Part shown: positions 1 to 8,343 of the stretch, one piece after another
Position numbering within the stretch: position 1 is the stretch's first letter
How the letters are laid out: each line of letters opens with the position of its first letter
NCBI GenBank assembly: GCA_012031265.1
Contig: JAAUTY010000027.1
Span: 1 to 56,356 of the forward strand
DNA length: 56,356 nucleotides
Direction: 5' to 3'
From: Spirulinaceae cyanobacterium SM2_1_0
GTDB lineage: Bacteria; Cyanobacteriota; Cyanobacteriia; Cyanobacteriales; Spirulinaceae
The notes under the pieces: model-generated
Databases searched by the model: none
What the model saw: the letters and a program-made list of their open reading frames with translations, nothing else
What the model was told of the DNA's origin: nothing
Translations under genes and position numbers: made by a program

Positions 1-99
1 TTTATAAGTTTGACCCGATTGCTAAGTCAGGAGCCGGTTGGCGATCGCACTTCAAAGCCCAAGATGCTGTTAGCTGAGTCAGCCACATTCCCTCTACGC

Positions 100-708
100 T
101 TACTCTTCTTCGCCTTCAGTGGCTGGTTCCTCAACCTCTGCTTCTTCGGCTTCAGCTTCAGCAATGGCTGCTGGTTCCTCAACCTCTGCTTCTTCGGCTT
201 CAGCTTCAGCAACGGCTGCTGGTTCCTCAACCTCTGCTTCTTCGGCTGCTGGTTCTTCTGGTTCCGCTACCGCTGTCGCTGCGGCTTCTGGCTCCGATGC
301 CACACTGAGCGTGTCGGTTTCAGCCCACGAAGCCTCATAGCCCGCGAGCAAATCTTCGATTTCCATCGCGTCAGCTTCAGCGATCACCTGACCATTGAGG
401 TTGATCGAGCAAACGAGGAAGCGGGTGAGCGATTGTCGGTGACCGCGCTTCTTGCGGGTTTTCTTTTTGGGGCGCATCTTGTAGACCAAGACCTTGCGAT
501 CGCGCCGATGACTAAGGATCATCCCCTCGATCGTCGCATCCTGGATGATCGGTTGACCCACCAACACCTCATCGTCGTGGCTGACCAGCAGAACTTGGTC
601 AAGCGTGTAGGTCGCGCCGGGGTCAGCGGCGAGGAGTTCGATGTCATAGAAGCGGCCGGGTTCAACCCGCATCTGCTTGCCGCCGGTTTCAACAATTGCG
701 TAAGTCAT
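100..708 (-). CDS. rplU: 50S ribosomal protein L21 with long acidic C-terminal tail
   Basis: Large-subunit ribosomal protein bL21, which binds 23S rRNA. The first ~105 residues are the canonical L21 fold: it opens MTYAIVETGGKQ, and the basic RNA-binding stretch KMRPKKKTRKKRGHRQ follows near residue 80. I start at the ATG at 708 because homologues begin MTYAIVETGGKQ; the frame stays open about 20 codons further upstream. Residues ~135-202 form an Ala/Glu-rich acidic tail with a 16-residue unit (EEAEVEEPAA V/I AEAEA) repeated. Acidic L21 extensions are common in cyanobacteria, but here the repeat is also clear at DNA level. The usual partner rpmA is not in the 99 bases left before the window edge and may lie beyond it. 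Identity is very secure; the tail function is unknown. Confidence 0.95.
   Translation of the reverse strand: MTYAIVETGGKQMRVEPGRFYDIELLAADPGATYTLDQVLLVSHDDEVLVGQPIIQDATIEGMILSHRRDRKVLVYKMRPKKKTRKKRGHRQSLTRFLVCSINLNGQVIAEADAMEIEDLLAGYEASWAETDTLSVASEPEAAATAVAEPEEPAAEEAEVEEPAAVAEAEAEEAEVEEPAAIAEAEAEEAEVEEPATEGEEE
122..265. repeat. 48-bp in-frame tandem repeat encoding the L21 acidic tail
   Basis: The unit starting GCTGGTTCCTCAACCTCTGC recurs at 122, 170 and 218, an exact 48-bp period, with a shortened partial unit after that. Adjacent units differ by only one or two bases, so the array looks recent. Because 48 is a multiple of three, changes in copy number keep the rplU frame. Confidence 0.9.
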
Positions 709-751
709 GAATTGCGTTCTCTTGGGTTTGCCGTACAGGTAGCTGAGCCGC

Positions 752-782
752 CCTGCGATTGGGGACAAATTCGCCCCGCAGG
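752..782 (-). promoter_or_regulatory. possible rplU leader hairpin
   Basis: In the rplU leader (44-74 bases upstream of the start codon) CCTGC/GCAGG and GGGG/CCCC pair as a nine-base-pair stem with a four-base bulge. Ribosomal protein leaders are often autoregulatory, but this structure matches no leader family I know, so the role is a guess. Confidence 0.25.
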
Positions 783-990
783 AAACTCACGCGCCCTCCC
801 AACAGTCAGGAAGATCAGCTGGAGTCGGGTTTACGTGGCATCGGCTCAACATTTGAGTGCTCGAACCTGATCCGAGCAGGTGTTAGACACGCGATCTAAC
901 ATTATGGACAATAAATGTCGCGAATGTAAAGCAATTGCCATTCGTTATCCTGAAAGCAGCGCCAGCCGTTGTAATCCTACCTGTTAGCCC

Positions 991-1128
991 GGGAGCATCC
1001 CACTTTGGCGTTACGGTTCCCCTCATCCCCCAACCCCTTCTCCCAAGCTGGGCGAAGGGGAGCTAGAAGTCCCTCTCCCAGCTTGGGAGAGGGATTTAGG
1101 GTAAGGGTTTCCAAACTGGGATGCTCCC
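991..1128. mobile_element. family B MITE-like element with 8-bp target duplication
   Basis: A 138-bp non-coding element between perfect 12-bp terminal inverted repeats, GGGAGCATCCCA and TGGGATGCTCCC (17 of 18 positions match if extended). The 8-bp sequence GTTAGCCC directly flanks it on both sides (983-990 and 1129-1136), as expected for a target-site duplication. The interior has two further inverted segments (CCCAAGCTGGG and CCCAGCTTGGG). It encodes no protein. Diverged copies lie at 18051, 39562 and 43969. It fills most of the gap between rplU and the next gene. Confidence 0.85.
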
Positions 1129-1179
1129 GTTAGCCCGACTCGCATTCTCAACTCGACATTTTTCCCTGCTAACCGCATT

Positions 1180-1533
1180 ATGAATATTTTCTCGATTCAC
1201 CTCCAGACTCGACTGTCGCGCCTGAGCGCCGCCTTGTTGCTGGGGGTGATTGCCCCTCTAGCGTTGGCTTCATCCGCCGCCGCCGCTGAGTGGTCGGCAG
1301 CAGACCGCACGGAATTTCTCAATCGTTGTATCAACAGCGCCGCCAGCGATTCCCGCGTCTCCGAGACGCAAGCCCGCAACTTCTGCCAGTGCGTGCTCAG
1401 TGGCTTCACCAGCAACTCGGTCTCTGACGCCGATCGCCAAGCCTTCGTCAACAATCGCTACGATGCCGAGAGTTGGCCGCCCAGTATCCGCCAGATCCTC
1501 CGCACCTGCCGCCAAAACCATGTCGGTCGCTAG
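1180..1533 (+). CDS. small secreted cysteine-containing protein, function unknown
   Basis: A 117-residue protein that I do not recognise. The first ~36 residues form a signal peptide: a basic start, the hydrophobic run LLLGVIAPLALA, and an Ala-rich cleavage region near ASSAAAA before EWSAADR. The mature part (~80 residues) has four cysteines (RCINS, FCQCVL, RTCRQ), which suggests two disulphides in the periplasm or outside the cell. The final ~15 residues are basic. It stands alone between the family B element and the lipoprotein gene. The ATG at 1180 is the only start that keeps the whole signal peptide. Confidence 0.7.
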   Translation: MNIFSIHLQTRLSRLSAALLLGVIAPLALASSAAAAEWSAADRTEFLNRCINSAASDSRVSETQARNFCQCVLSGFTSNSVSDADRQAFVNNRYDAESWPPSIRQILRTCRQNHVGR

Positions 1534-1712
1534 GGGGCGATCGCGCGGACACTGCGACGACTCGCTGCTGCTGAGATGCGGCGATCAAGCTGCTCGCCCA
1601 CAAATTCGGCCGGTGAGCTTTGCTGAGATGGCAACTAGCAGCGGCGGTCTACACTGAGTGGGAAGATCAGAATTGGGTATAGCGGACTCAGTAGCAGACC
1701 GGGGATAACGAT

Positions 1713-2189
1713 ATGTCTAGGCACCAGTTGATCGGCTTCGGTGTTGGCAGTGCTCTATTGCTCATCGGAGCCGCTTGCACCCCACCCCAGCCGAATGTTG
1801 GGACGAGTGAGATCCAGGAATTGGTCGCCCCCAATACGGAAGCGGGCACAGTTGGTAATCTGGAGCTGGGTCAGAGTGCGACTGGACGGCTGGCGGGCAC
1901 TGGCGAATCCCCTGATGCTAGCTATCACACTTACACCATTGATGTCCCGGCTGGAACCTCGCAGCTCGTGATCAGAATGGATGCTGATGATGATTTGGAT
2001 CTTGGCATCAAACATGGCTCACCGATCGAGGCGTATGGGGAAAATGCCGATTGGGATTTGAATGATACTTCAACGAACACATTCGCCACCTTGACGGTGA
2101 ATAATCCGAGTGCCGGGGTTTGGTACGTTGACGTGATCAACTTGCTCACTTCTACTGAGCCGATTACTTATCGCTTGGAGACTGAGTAG
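1713..2189 (+). CDS. lipoprotein with pre-peptidase C-terminal-like domain
   Basis: A 158-residue predicted lipoprotein. The N-terminus has a hydrophobic stretch ending in a lipobox (LIGAAC, Cys at residue 22). The remainder resembles a bacterial pre-peptidase C-terminal (PPC) beta-sandwich: Gly/Asp-rich sequence with YHTYTIDVPAGTSQLVIRMD, DDDLDLGIKHG and the late GVWYVDVIN strand. PPC domains usually occur on secreted hydrolases; here the domain is alone on a lipid anchor, so it is probably a cell-envelope protein of unknown role. No enzyme domain is present. There is no operon partner. Confidence 0.7.
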   Translation: MSRHQLIGFGVGSALLLIGAACTPPQPNVGTSEIQELVAPNTEAGTVGNLELGQSATGRLAGTGESPDASYHTYTIDVPAGTSQLVIRMDADDDLDLGIKHGSPIEAYGENADWDLNDTSTNTFATLTVNNPSAGVWYVDVINLLTSTEPITYRLETE

Positions 2190-2569
2190 CGATCGCCCTG
2201 CTTCTCAAGACGACACCCCCCTGAGCGCGCCGATGACAGAGATGAAGGGTGTCAACAGCTTGCTCATCTCGAGTGAACTCCTCGATCTCAATTGAGTTTG
2301 GGTGAGTTCTAGCTTGGTTCATCGGTTTGAGGCAATGGTTTGACCCTAGCCGCGACGAATCAATGTCGGCGGTCAGCGCTAGCTCGGCCGGTCTGTGCAG
2401 CAAATGTCAGTAAACAGCCATAACCGCCGCAAAATCGCTTGCAAATTCTGTCAAACTCGCTACAATTTGAACCTGCTAGCGATCAAGCGGAGTGACCAGT
2501 GGAGATATTTTCCAGCTCACGACTCGCTGCTGCCGCCTTTTGACCTTGAGTACCCTGCTTTTCAGCCCT
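2190..2569. other. intergenic region, nothing recognised
   Basis: About 380 bp between the lipoprotein and the acetyltransferase. Short open frames exist on both strands but none shows a protein-like composition or a convincing start. It presumably holds the promoter of the acetyltransferase. Confidence 0.5.
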
Positions 2570-3064
2570 ATGGATTGCCGTCACATTCAATTCCGCGATC
2601 GCTCGGACTGTCTCGATCTCAGCCAGCTCCAAGCCTTGTTCAACCGCTGTGCCTTCTGGGCGCAAGACCGCCGACCCGAGGAGCTAGCGATCGCGCTGCA
2701 ACATAGCAATCCGGTTGTCAGTGCTTGGGATGGCGATCGCCTGATTGGTTTTGCGCGGGCAACCTCTGATGGCATCTATCGCGCCACGATCTGGGATGTG
2801 GTGATCGACGCCCAATATCGAGGCGCTGGTCTCGGCCGCAAGCTTGTGGAGACGATCCTGGCACATCCCCATGTCCAGCGCGTCGAGCGCGTCTACCTGA
2901 TGACCACCCACCAACAGCAATTCTACGAGCGCATTGGCTTTGAGGCCAATGCCAGCACGACCATGGTGTTCTACAATGCGGCGGCTGAACTCCTCGTCAC
3001 GCCGGAGCGACCTGCGACGGTGCCTGCGGCATTTGACACTGTAGGCGCGTCAGCGGCTCGCTAG
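2570..3064 (+). CDS. GNAT-family N-acetyltransferase
   Basis: A 164-residue GCN5-related N-acetyltransferase that would move an acetyl group from acetyl-CoA to an amine. The acetyl-CoA-binding motif A is clear: VVIDAQYRGAGLGRKLVETIL (Q/RxxGxG/A), followed by VYLMTT and the motif B stretch QQFYERIGFEA. I use the ATG at 2570 (MDCRHIQFRD), since the in-frame extension back to 2492 is low-complexity. It resembles the single-domain GNAT proteins of cyanobacteria and plastids; the substrate cannot be told. The tail overlaps the convergent kinase gene by about 68 bp, so the last ~20 residues lie over the 3' end of a gene on the other strand. Confidence 0.85.
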   Translation: MDCRHIQFRDRSDCLDLSQLQALFNRCAFWAQDRRPEELAIALQHSNPVVSAWDGDRLIGFARATSDGIYRATIWDVVIDAQYRGAGLGRKLVETILAHPHVQRVERVYLMTTHQQQFYERIGFEANASTTMVFYNAAAELLVTPERPATVPAAFDTVGASAAR

Positions 3065-3740
3065 CATCGCGATCCGGCTGCTGCACGATCTCCAAGTTGC
3101 CTCCCAGGCGCTCAATCAGCTTCTGGCTGAACAGCAGGCTAATGCCGCGCGAGGGGGCTTGGCGAGTGCGAAATTGTTCGCGTGCTAGCTCCGGTGAGGG
3201 GGGCGGCACTTGGGCGAGGAGGTCGGCGGGTTCGCTCCAGACGGCTGTGGGCGAGCAGAGATCGAGCCAGATCTGCACGAGCGGTTGGTCGGCGACAGCT
3301 TGGGCTGTCAGTCGTAGGCTGCCTTCTTCCATATAAGCAATCGAGGCATCGATCAGCGCCGCCAGTGCCTGACTGAGGCGCTGAAAGTCAGCGATGACAT
3401 ACAATTCGGGAGTGGGAGCGATCGCCTCGAGCCAATGACCCCGGTTCGCGGCCTGGAGGTGAGTCAGCCGCTCGACTTCAACAAACACGCTGCTCATGGC
3501 GGTTGGACGGAGTTCGACGGTGTTGGTGCCGAAGTCAGTCTTGGCGATATCGATGATCTCGTCAATCAGTTGCAGAAGCTTAAGTGCGGATTGGTGCGCT
3601 TGGTCGATAAATTCACGCTCTTCGGCAGGGTCTTCGCAGAGGTCAGCCAAAATCAACTGATGCAGACCGATCAAGCTGTTGAGGGGCGATCGCAGCTCAT
3701 GAGAAGTGCGGGCTAGAAAGCCAGCCTTGAACTGGCTCAT
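2997..3740 (-). CDS. short cytoplasmic histidine kinase (main frame)
   Basis: A 247-residue kinase fragment beginning MSQFKAGFLARTSHELRSPL; the His of SHELRSPL is the phosphoacceptor. It belongs to a short soluble histidine kinase family that I recall from cyanobacteria, in which MSQFKAGF is preceded by a ~25-residue coiled coil rather than being the start. The ATP-binding half is degenerate: where an N box is expected I read LAALIDASIAYMEEGS, and the glycine-rich box is reduced to RGISLLFSQKLIERLGGNLEI. Catalytic activity may therefore be weak or lost. The missing N-terminal helix is encoded one frame away at 3737-3808, joined by an ATGA overlap, so a one-base deletion or translational coupling is likely. 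Confidence 0.7.
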   Translation of the reverse strand: MSQFKAGFLARTSHELRSPLNSLIGLHQLILADLCEDPAEEREFIDQAHQSALKLLQLIDEIIDIAKTDFGTNTVELRPTAMSSVFVEVERLTHLQAANRGHWLEAIAPTPELYVIADFQRLSQALAALIDASIAYMEEGSLRLTAQAVADQPLVQIWLDLCSPTAVWSEPADLLAQVPPPSPELAREQFRTRQAPSRGISLLFSQKLIERLGGNLEIVQQPDRDASEPLTRLQCQMPQAPSQVAPA

Positions 3741-3808
3741 CTGTAGCGCCGCTGATAAGCCAGTTTTGTGCGTTGGAGTTCAGCTTTGAGGGTCTCAATC
3801 TCGTCCAT
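3737..3808 (-). CDS. N-terminal helix of the short histidine kinase, shifted frame
   Basis: A 23-codon frame (MDEIETLKAELQRTKLAYQ...) ending in a TGA that overlaps the ATG at 3740. It reads as the coiled coil that precedes MSQFKAGF in related kinases; in those, LAYQ is followed by four residues and then MSQF, which needs 12 bases, while only 11 are present here. I infer a one-base deletion in the gene or in the assembly. The alternative is a short leader ORF coupled to the kinase. The family spacing is from memory. Confidence 0.5.
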   Translation of the reverse strand: MDEIETLKAELQRTKLAYQRRYR

Positions 3809-4036
3809 GCGGGGATCAGTAACCGTAACCTCCAGAGTAGGCGTTTGAGGTCGCCGCCACAAGAGCCGGTCAGGACGGGGTGAGCGAGGATAAAATTATG
3901 ACGCTCTCCTCGGCTACATCTCCCATTGGGATAGTTCCTGGCGTCCCGCATTTCACTCAAACGACAGACGCTGAAATAATCCACATCTGCCTAACGTATA
4001 TTTGCTACTTGCACGCATTCGCCGATCTAATTGCAG

Positions 4037-6070
4037 ATGGCATTGCCAGCTAATTCTCAAGATGGAGCCGCCATTGTTACCCAATTTTTCACCAACAATC
4101 AATGCCAGACCTTCCCCTCACCACATTTGCTCTGGCGAGCGGCTGCTAATGGCCAGATTGTAGCCTTGGGGACGGGTTGGCAAGATGATTGTGGTGATCG
4201 CTCCCAGGGCGATCGCGACCCTGAGACTCGGTTTTGGCAAGCGATCGACCCGGACGAACGCCAAGATGCCCGCCAGCAATGGCAAGCAGCCGTGCAGATC
4301 GGCAGCTCCTTTGACTATGAAGTGACCCTGAGTGATGCTCATGGCGATCACATCCGCGTTTGGCTGCACGCCGAGCGGGCGACCGATACCGAATGGCTGG
4401 GAACCGCGACACTGCTCGCATCTGTCCCCAAGCCGGTTGATCACTACTTGGAACAACAGTTTTTTCGGACGCTGCTCAACAATCTGTCTGACGGGATCGT
4501 TGCTTGCGATCGCCAGGGTCAGATCGTGTTCTGCAATCACACTGCCCGCGACTTCCTCGGTCTCGCCGACACGCCGCCGACGCTGGAGGCTTGGGCACAA
4601 GCTTGCCACCTTTACCCCTCCGGTAGCGGCGCGCCGCTGCCATTCGGCGAGCGGCCCTTTCAGCGGCTGTTGCGCGGCGACTCGTTGCACAACCTCGAGC
4701 TGCGGGCGATCTCAGCCACGGGGCAGGTGCGCGATCTCCTTGCCAGCGGTGATCCGATCATGGCTGAGGCGGGCGATTGTCTCGGTGCTGTGATCGCCCT
4801 GCGCGACATTAGCCAACACAAGCAGGCCGAGGCGGAAGTCCTACGCCTCAACTCGCAACTAGCACAGAAATTGGATGCGGGCACGATGCAGCTTGCAGCG
4901 ATCAGCCGTCTCTATCGCTCTGTGTTGCAGAGCATTGGCGAAGTCATTTTCCAAACGGATGTGGCGGGGCGCTGGACATTTCTTAGCTCGCCCTGGACGA
5001 CGATCACCGGCTACAAGGTCGATGAATGTTTGGGACGTTCGTTTTTGGAGTGGGTCTTTGCGGACGAAGATCGGCTGATCCTGGCGCAGCAGTTTCACGC
5101 TTTGGTTGAAGGCGATCGCGAAATCATCGAACATGAATTCCGCTCGCTGACCCACGAAGGCGGGTTACGTTGGCTGGAGATCTACATGCGGTTGGAGATG
5201 GATCAGGACGGCAAGGTTCTCGGTGCTTCTGGGGCAATCGACGACATCACAAACCGCAAGCAGACGGAGGCGATGCTAGCCGCCCGGGCCGAAGAGCTAG
5301 CCGAACAGCGCCGTCGGATTGAGGCTCAGAATGCTGAGCTACGCAAGTCATCCCAGCTCAAATCACAGTTTCTCGCCACAATGTCCCACGAGCTACGGAC
5401 GCCGATGAATGCGATCATGGGCTTCTCGCAAATGCTGCGGATCAATCAATACGGCGAACTGACGGCGCGCCAAGCGGATATGGTGGAGCGGATTTTTCGC
5501 AATAGTCAGAATCTGCTCGATCTGCTCAATGAAGTCCTGGATTTCTCCAAGATCGAAGCGGGCTATTTGGAATTAGACTGCGAGACCTTCGATCTGGAGC
5601 GGCTGGTGGCGTTGACCATTGAGGAGTTGCGATCGCTCGCCCAAGCCAAACAACTCAAATTGGTCGCCGATATTCAGTTGACCCAGCCGCAAATAACTAG
5701 CGATCGCACCTGCTTGCGACGGATCTTGGTTAACCTGACCTCAAACGCTCTTAAATTCACCGACGCTGGACAGGTGACGGTGGCTGTTTGGGAACCTACA
5801 GCTGAGCGTGTGGCGATCGCGGTGCGCGATACCGGCATTGGTATTGCACCCGAAAATCTAGCACATATCTTTGAAGCCTTTCGCCAGGTCGATCAGACCC
5901 TCGCGCGCCAGCACAGTGGCACGGGTTTGGGGCTGGCGATCGTCAAGTCACTGACCGAGTTAGTCCAGTGCCGGATCCAGGTCGCGAGCGAACTCGGACG
6001 CGGTTCTGAGTTCTGCCTGGAGTTGCCGCGTCATCTGTCTATCGTGCCCACATCTCGCCGCCGCTTGTAG
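4037..6070 (+). CDS. PAS-domain sensor histidine kinase
   Basis: A ~677-residue soluble histidine kinase without membrane segments. In order: an N-terminal PAS-like region (~1-110), a second PAS (~145-265, from FRTLLNNLSDGIVACDRQG), a third PAS (~290-410, VLQSIGEVIFQTDVAGRW), a coiled coil, HisKA with the phosphoacceptor in [15 protein letters not shown] (~450), and a complete HATPase_c domain with N box NLTSNALKFT, G1 box DTGIGI and G2 box GTGLGLAI. I prefer the ATG at 4037 over a TTG two codons upstream. The REC-kinase gene begins 17 bp downstream, so the two are probably co-transcribed and may act in one phosphorelay. The signal is unknown. Confidence 0.9.
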   Translation: MALPANSQDGAAIVTQFFTNNQCQTFPSPHLLWRAAANGQIVALGTGWQDDCGDRSQGDRDPETRFWQAIDPDERQDARQQWQAAVQIGSSFDYEVTLSDAHGDHIRVWLHAERATDTEWLGTATLLASVPKPVDHYLEQQFFRTLLNNLSDGIVACDRQGQIVFCNHTARDFLGLADTPPTLEAWAQACHLYPSGSGAPLPFGERPFQRLLRGDSLHNLELRAISATGQVRDLLASGDPIMAEAGDCLGAVIALRDISQHKQAEAEVLRLNSQLAQKLDAGTMQLAAISRLYRSVLQSIGEVIFQTDVAGRWTFLSSPWTTITGYKVDECLGRSFLEWVFADEDRLILAQQFHALVEGDREIIEHEFRSLTHEGGLRWLEIYMRLEMDQDGKVLGASGAIDDITNRKQTEAMLAARAEELAEQRRRIEAQNAELRKSSQLKSQFLATMSHELRTPMNAIMGFSQMLRINQYGELTARQADMVERIFRNSQNLLDLLNEVLDFSKIEAGYLELDCETFDLERLVALTIEELRSLAQAKQLKLVADIQLTQPQITSDRTCLRRILVNLTSNALKFTDAGQVTVAVWEPTAERVAIAVRDTGIGIAPENLAHIFEAFRQVDQTLARQHSGTGLGLAIVKSLTELVQCRIQVASELGRGSEFCLELPRHLSIVPTSRRRL

Positions 6071-6087
6071 CTTCTAGCCCAATTCTG

Positions 6088-7155
6088 ATGAGTTATATCC
6101 TTGCTGTTGACGATTCTCTGGATAACTTGATTCTTGTCCAGTTGGCACTGGAGTCAGCGGGCTATGACTTGAAATTGGTCGATAATGGCCCCGATGCACT
6201 GGCCTGCGTCGAGCAAGAGCCGCCGGAGCTAATCGTGCTCGACGTGATGATGCCGGGGATGGACGGACTCGAGGTCACGCGCCGCCTCCGCCAAAATCGC
6301 CGCCTACCTTACATTCCGATTTTGCTGATCACCGCCCACGACCAACCCAGCGTCGTCAAGGGGCTGGACAGCGGTGCGGATGAGTTCATCCGCAAGCCGG
6401 TCAAGGTGGAAGAGTTGCAAGCGCGGGCGCGATCACTCCTGCGGCTGAAACAGAGCATTGACCAGCGCGAAAATTTCGTCCAGTGCCTGACCCACGATCT
6501 GCGGACGCCGCTGGTGGCCGCGAATCGGATGCTATCCCTGGTCAAGGATGGCGCTTTCGGCGACGTGACGCCGGAAATCGAGCAGGCGATGGATACTACA
6601 ATTGTCAACAATGACAATCTGCTCAGCTTGCTCGACAATTTGCTCGAAGCCTACAGCTACGATGTGGGTCAGAAAGTCTTCAGCTTTATCGAATTTGATC
6701 TGGCGGCGCTCTTGGCTGAAGTGGTCACGGAGCTGATGCCGCTTGCCCAGGCCCAAGGTCTGATGTTGACTTGGACAGCGACGACGCCTGTGGTGGAGAT
6801 AGTGGGCGATCGCCTGGAGCTGCGCCGTGTTCTCGCTAATCTGATCGGCAATGCCCTCAAGTTTACTGAGCAAGGCTGCGTGCAGATCCAGCTTGACAAA
6901 ACCGCGAGCGGTGTCAAAATCCGCGTCCGCGACACCGGCATCGGCATGACTGCGGCAATGCAAGCCCAAATCTTTGAGCGCTTCCAGCAGGGGGACAGTC
7001 GGCGCTCTGGGCATGGGCTGGGTTTGTACCTCTGCCGTCAAATCGTCGAGGCGCACAATGGCATGATTACGGTACAGTCGCAACTGAGCCGGGGCAGCAT
7101 CTTTGAGGTCACCTTGCCAAAATCGCCCGACCAATGCCACTGTTGTGGGGAATGA
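6088..7155 (+). CDS. response regulator-histidine kinase hybrid (REC-HisKA-HATPase)
   Basis: A 355-residue protein with the reversed order typical of a cyanobacterial group: an N-terminal receiver (~1-120; acidic pair VDDS, phosphoacceptor in LIVLDVMMPGMDG, Lys in IRKPVKVEEL), then HisKA with the phosphoacceptor in CLTHDLRTPLVAANRML (~140), then HATPase_c with NLIGNALKFT, DTGIGM and GHGLGLYL. The receiver probably gates the attached kinase. It follows the PAS kinase by 17 bp, so that kinase is a plausible phosphodonor for the receiver. There are no membrane segments. I give no gene symbol. Confidence 0.9.
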   Translation: MSYILAVDDSLDNLILVQLALESAGYDLKLVDNGPDALACVEQEPPELIVLDVMMPGMDGLEVTRRLRQNRRLPYIPILLITAHDQPSVVKGLDSGADEFIRKPVKVEELQARARSLLRLKQSIDQRENFVQCLTHDLRTPLVAANRMLSLVKDGAFGDVTPEIEQAMDTTIVNNDNLLSLLDNLLEAYSYDVGQKVFSFIEFDLAALLAEVVTELMPLAQAQGLMLTWTATTPVVEIVGDRLELRRVLANLIGNALKFTEQGCVQIQLDKTASGVKIRVRDTGIGMTAAMQAQIFERFQQGDSRRSGHGLGLYLCRQIVEAHNGMITVQSQLSRGSIFEVTLPKSPDQCHCCGE

Positions 7156-7239
7156 AGAGGCTCAGAAGGTAGGGCTGGCGTTATTTGAACCGAGGCTTGA
7201 GTAGCCCGATTCTCGTCTGACCACGCATCGCAAACTTCT

Positions 7240-8067
7240 ATGCTCAAATCGGCGATTAAACGGGCGCTGCTCCGGCTTTGGCCAGGACTTTACTACGCGA
7301 TCACGAGTCTCCGCTTCTATCGCTATTGCCAAAAGCACTTCCAGCCGTTGCAGACGGAGATTTGTCCGCTCCTCTACCCCGACGGCGAAATTCGCATTCT
7401 CAGCGGCCCCTTCGCGGGTTTGCGCTACTACAACCAGATTGTTTGGGGGCCGATCGTGCCTAAGTGGCTGGGCTGCTACGAACAAGAACTGCATCCGGTG
7501 ATCGCCCAGATTCTCGCAACACCTTACACCAAAATCATTGATGTCGGTGCGGCTGAAGGCTACTATGCCGTGGGTTTGGCTTGGCGATCGCCCCAGACAC
7601 CAGTTGTTGCTTACGACGTTGACCCTCTCGCTCGTATCCGGCAGCGACAACTCCAGCGCTTGAATGCGGTTGAAAACCTAGAAATTCGTGGGTTCTGCAA
7701 CCATCAAGAACTGGCCCGGCAACTCAGCGGCCGATGTTTGCTGGTGGCAGATATTGAAGGGTTTGAACTGGAGCTATTGAACCCGCAGGTCTGTCCTCAA
7801 TTGCATCACTGCGATATTTTGGTGGAGTTGCACCATTGCGGCGAGCTGGGCGTGGCTGAGGTGCAGATAGTTTTGATGCAACGCTTTGCCGCTTCGCATC
7901 AGATTGTTGAGATGGCGATCGCCGCCCGCGACCTCTCATCCCTGCGGCACAGCATCCCGCAAATCGCTAACTTGGACACCGACCAGTTGCAGGAAGCGGT
8001 GAGCGAATACCGCTACGAGACGCAGTGCTGGCTCTGGCTGACCGCCAAATGGGCAAGGTTCAACTGA
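7240..8067 (+). CDS. FkbM-like SAM-dependent methyltransferase
   Basis: A 275-residue protein with a Rossmann-type methyltransferase core. Motif I is IIDVGAAEGYYAVGLA (~100-115), followed by an acidic residue at the end of strand 2 (VVAYDVDPLAR), then ADIEGFELELL, which resembles the (V)KIDVEGxE motif of FkbM-family O-methyltransferases. The ~60 residues before the core are aromatic-rich without a clear membrane segment. It starts 84 bp after the REC-kinase gene, in the same direction. Substrate unknown; glycan or lipid methylation is typical for the family. Confidence 0.75.
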   Translation: MLKSAIKRALLRLWPGLYYAITSLRFYRYCQKHFQPLQTEICPLLYPDGEIRILSGPFAGLRYYNQIVWGPIVPKWLGCYEQELHPVIAQILATPYTKIIDVGAAEGYYAVGLAWRSPQTPVVAYDVDPLARIRQRQLQRLNAVENLEIRGFCNHQELARQLSGRCLLVADIEGFELELLNPQVCPQLHHCDILVELHHCGELGVAEVQIVLMQRFAASHQIVEMAIAARDLSSLRHSIPQIANLDTDQLQEAVSEYRYETQCWLWLTAKWARFN

Positions 8068-8343
8068 GACGGTTTTGACATCGGGAAGCGGGTTACCGCT
8101 CTGAGGGCTGGGGGTTTGAATCCCAAGCTGAGGGGGATGCCGTGCGATGAGCATTCTGCTGGGCCGAACAACATTAACCATTTGGCAATACCGTCTTAAC
8201 CTCGGCTTGATTCGATCGAGGATGCCGACACAACAACCTGGCGGTGGCTTGCCATGATCTCGCGCTCGCCATGACGCGACTGAGGGTGCTGTTCTCGCTC
8301 AATTCACTTCAGTAGCTGAGCCGATGCGCTCAACCCAAGCCCT
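8068..8343. other. intergenic region, nothing firm
   Basis: Contains a GGGTTTGAATCCC stretch that superficially resembles a tRNA T-arm, but no acceptor, D or anticodon arm can be folded around it. Otherwise presumably the promoter region of the Cache-domain kinase. Confidence 0.4.

Noticed and set aside
121-265. CRISPR-like short repeats
   Set aside because: The 48-bp units are directly tandem without unique spacers and encode the L21 tail in frame.
10-870. Long open frame on the plus strand over rplU
   Set aside because: It is antisense to the secure L21 gene, and its repeats (Cys/Phe-rich) are the reverse complement of the L21 acidic-tail repeat.
8095-8165. Possible tRNA from GGGTTTGAATCCC
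   Set aside because: The T-loop-like sequence does not have five flanking base pairs, and no acceptor stem, D-arm or anticodon arm can be drawn around it.
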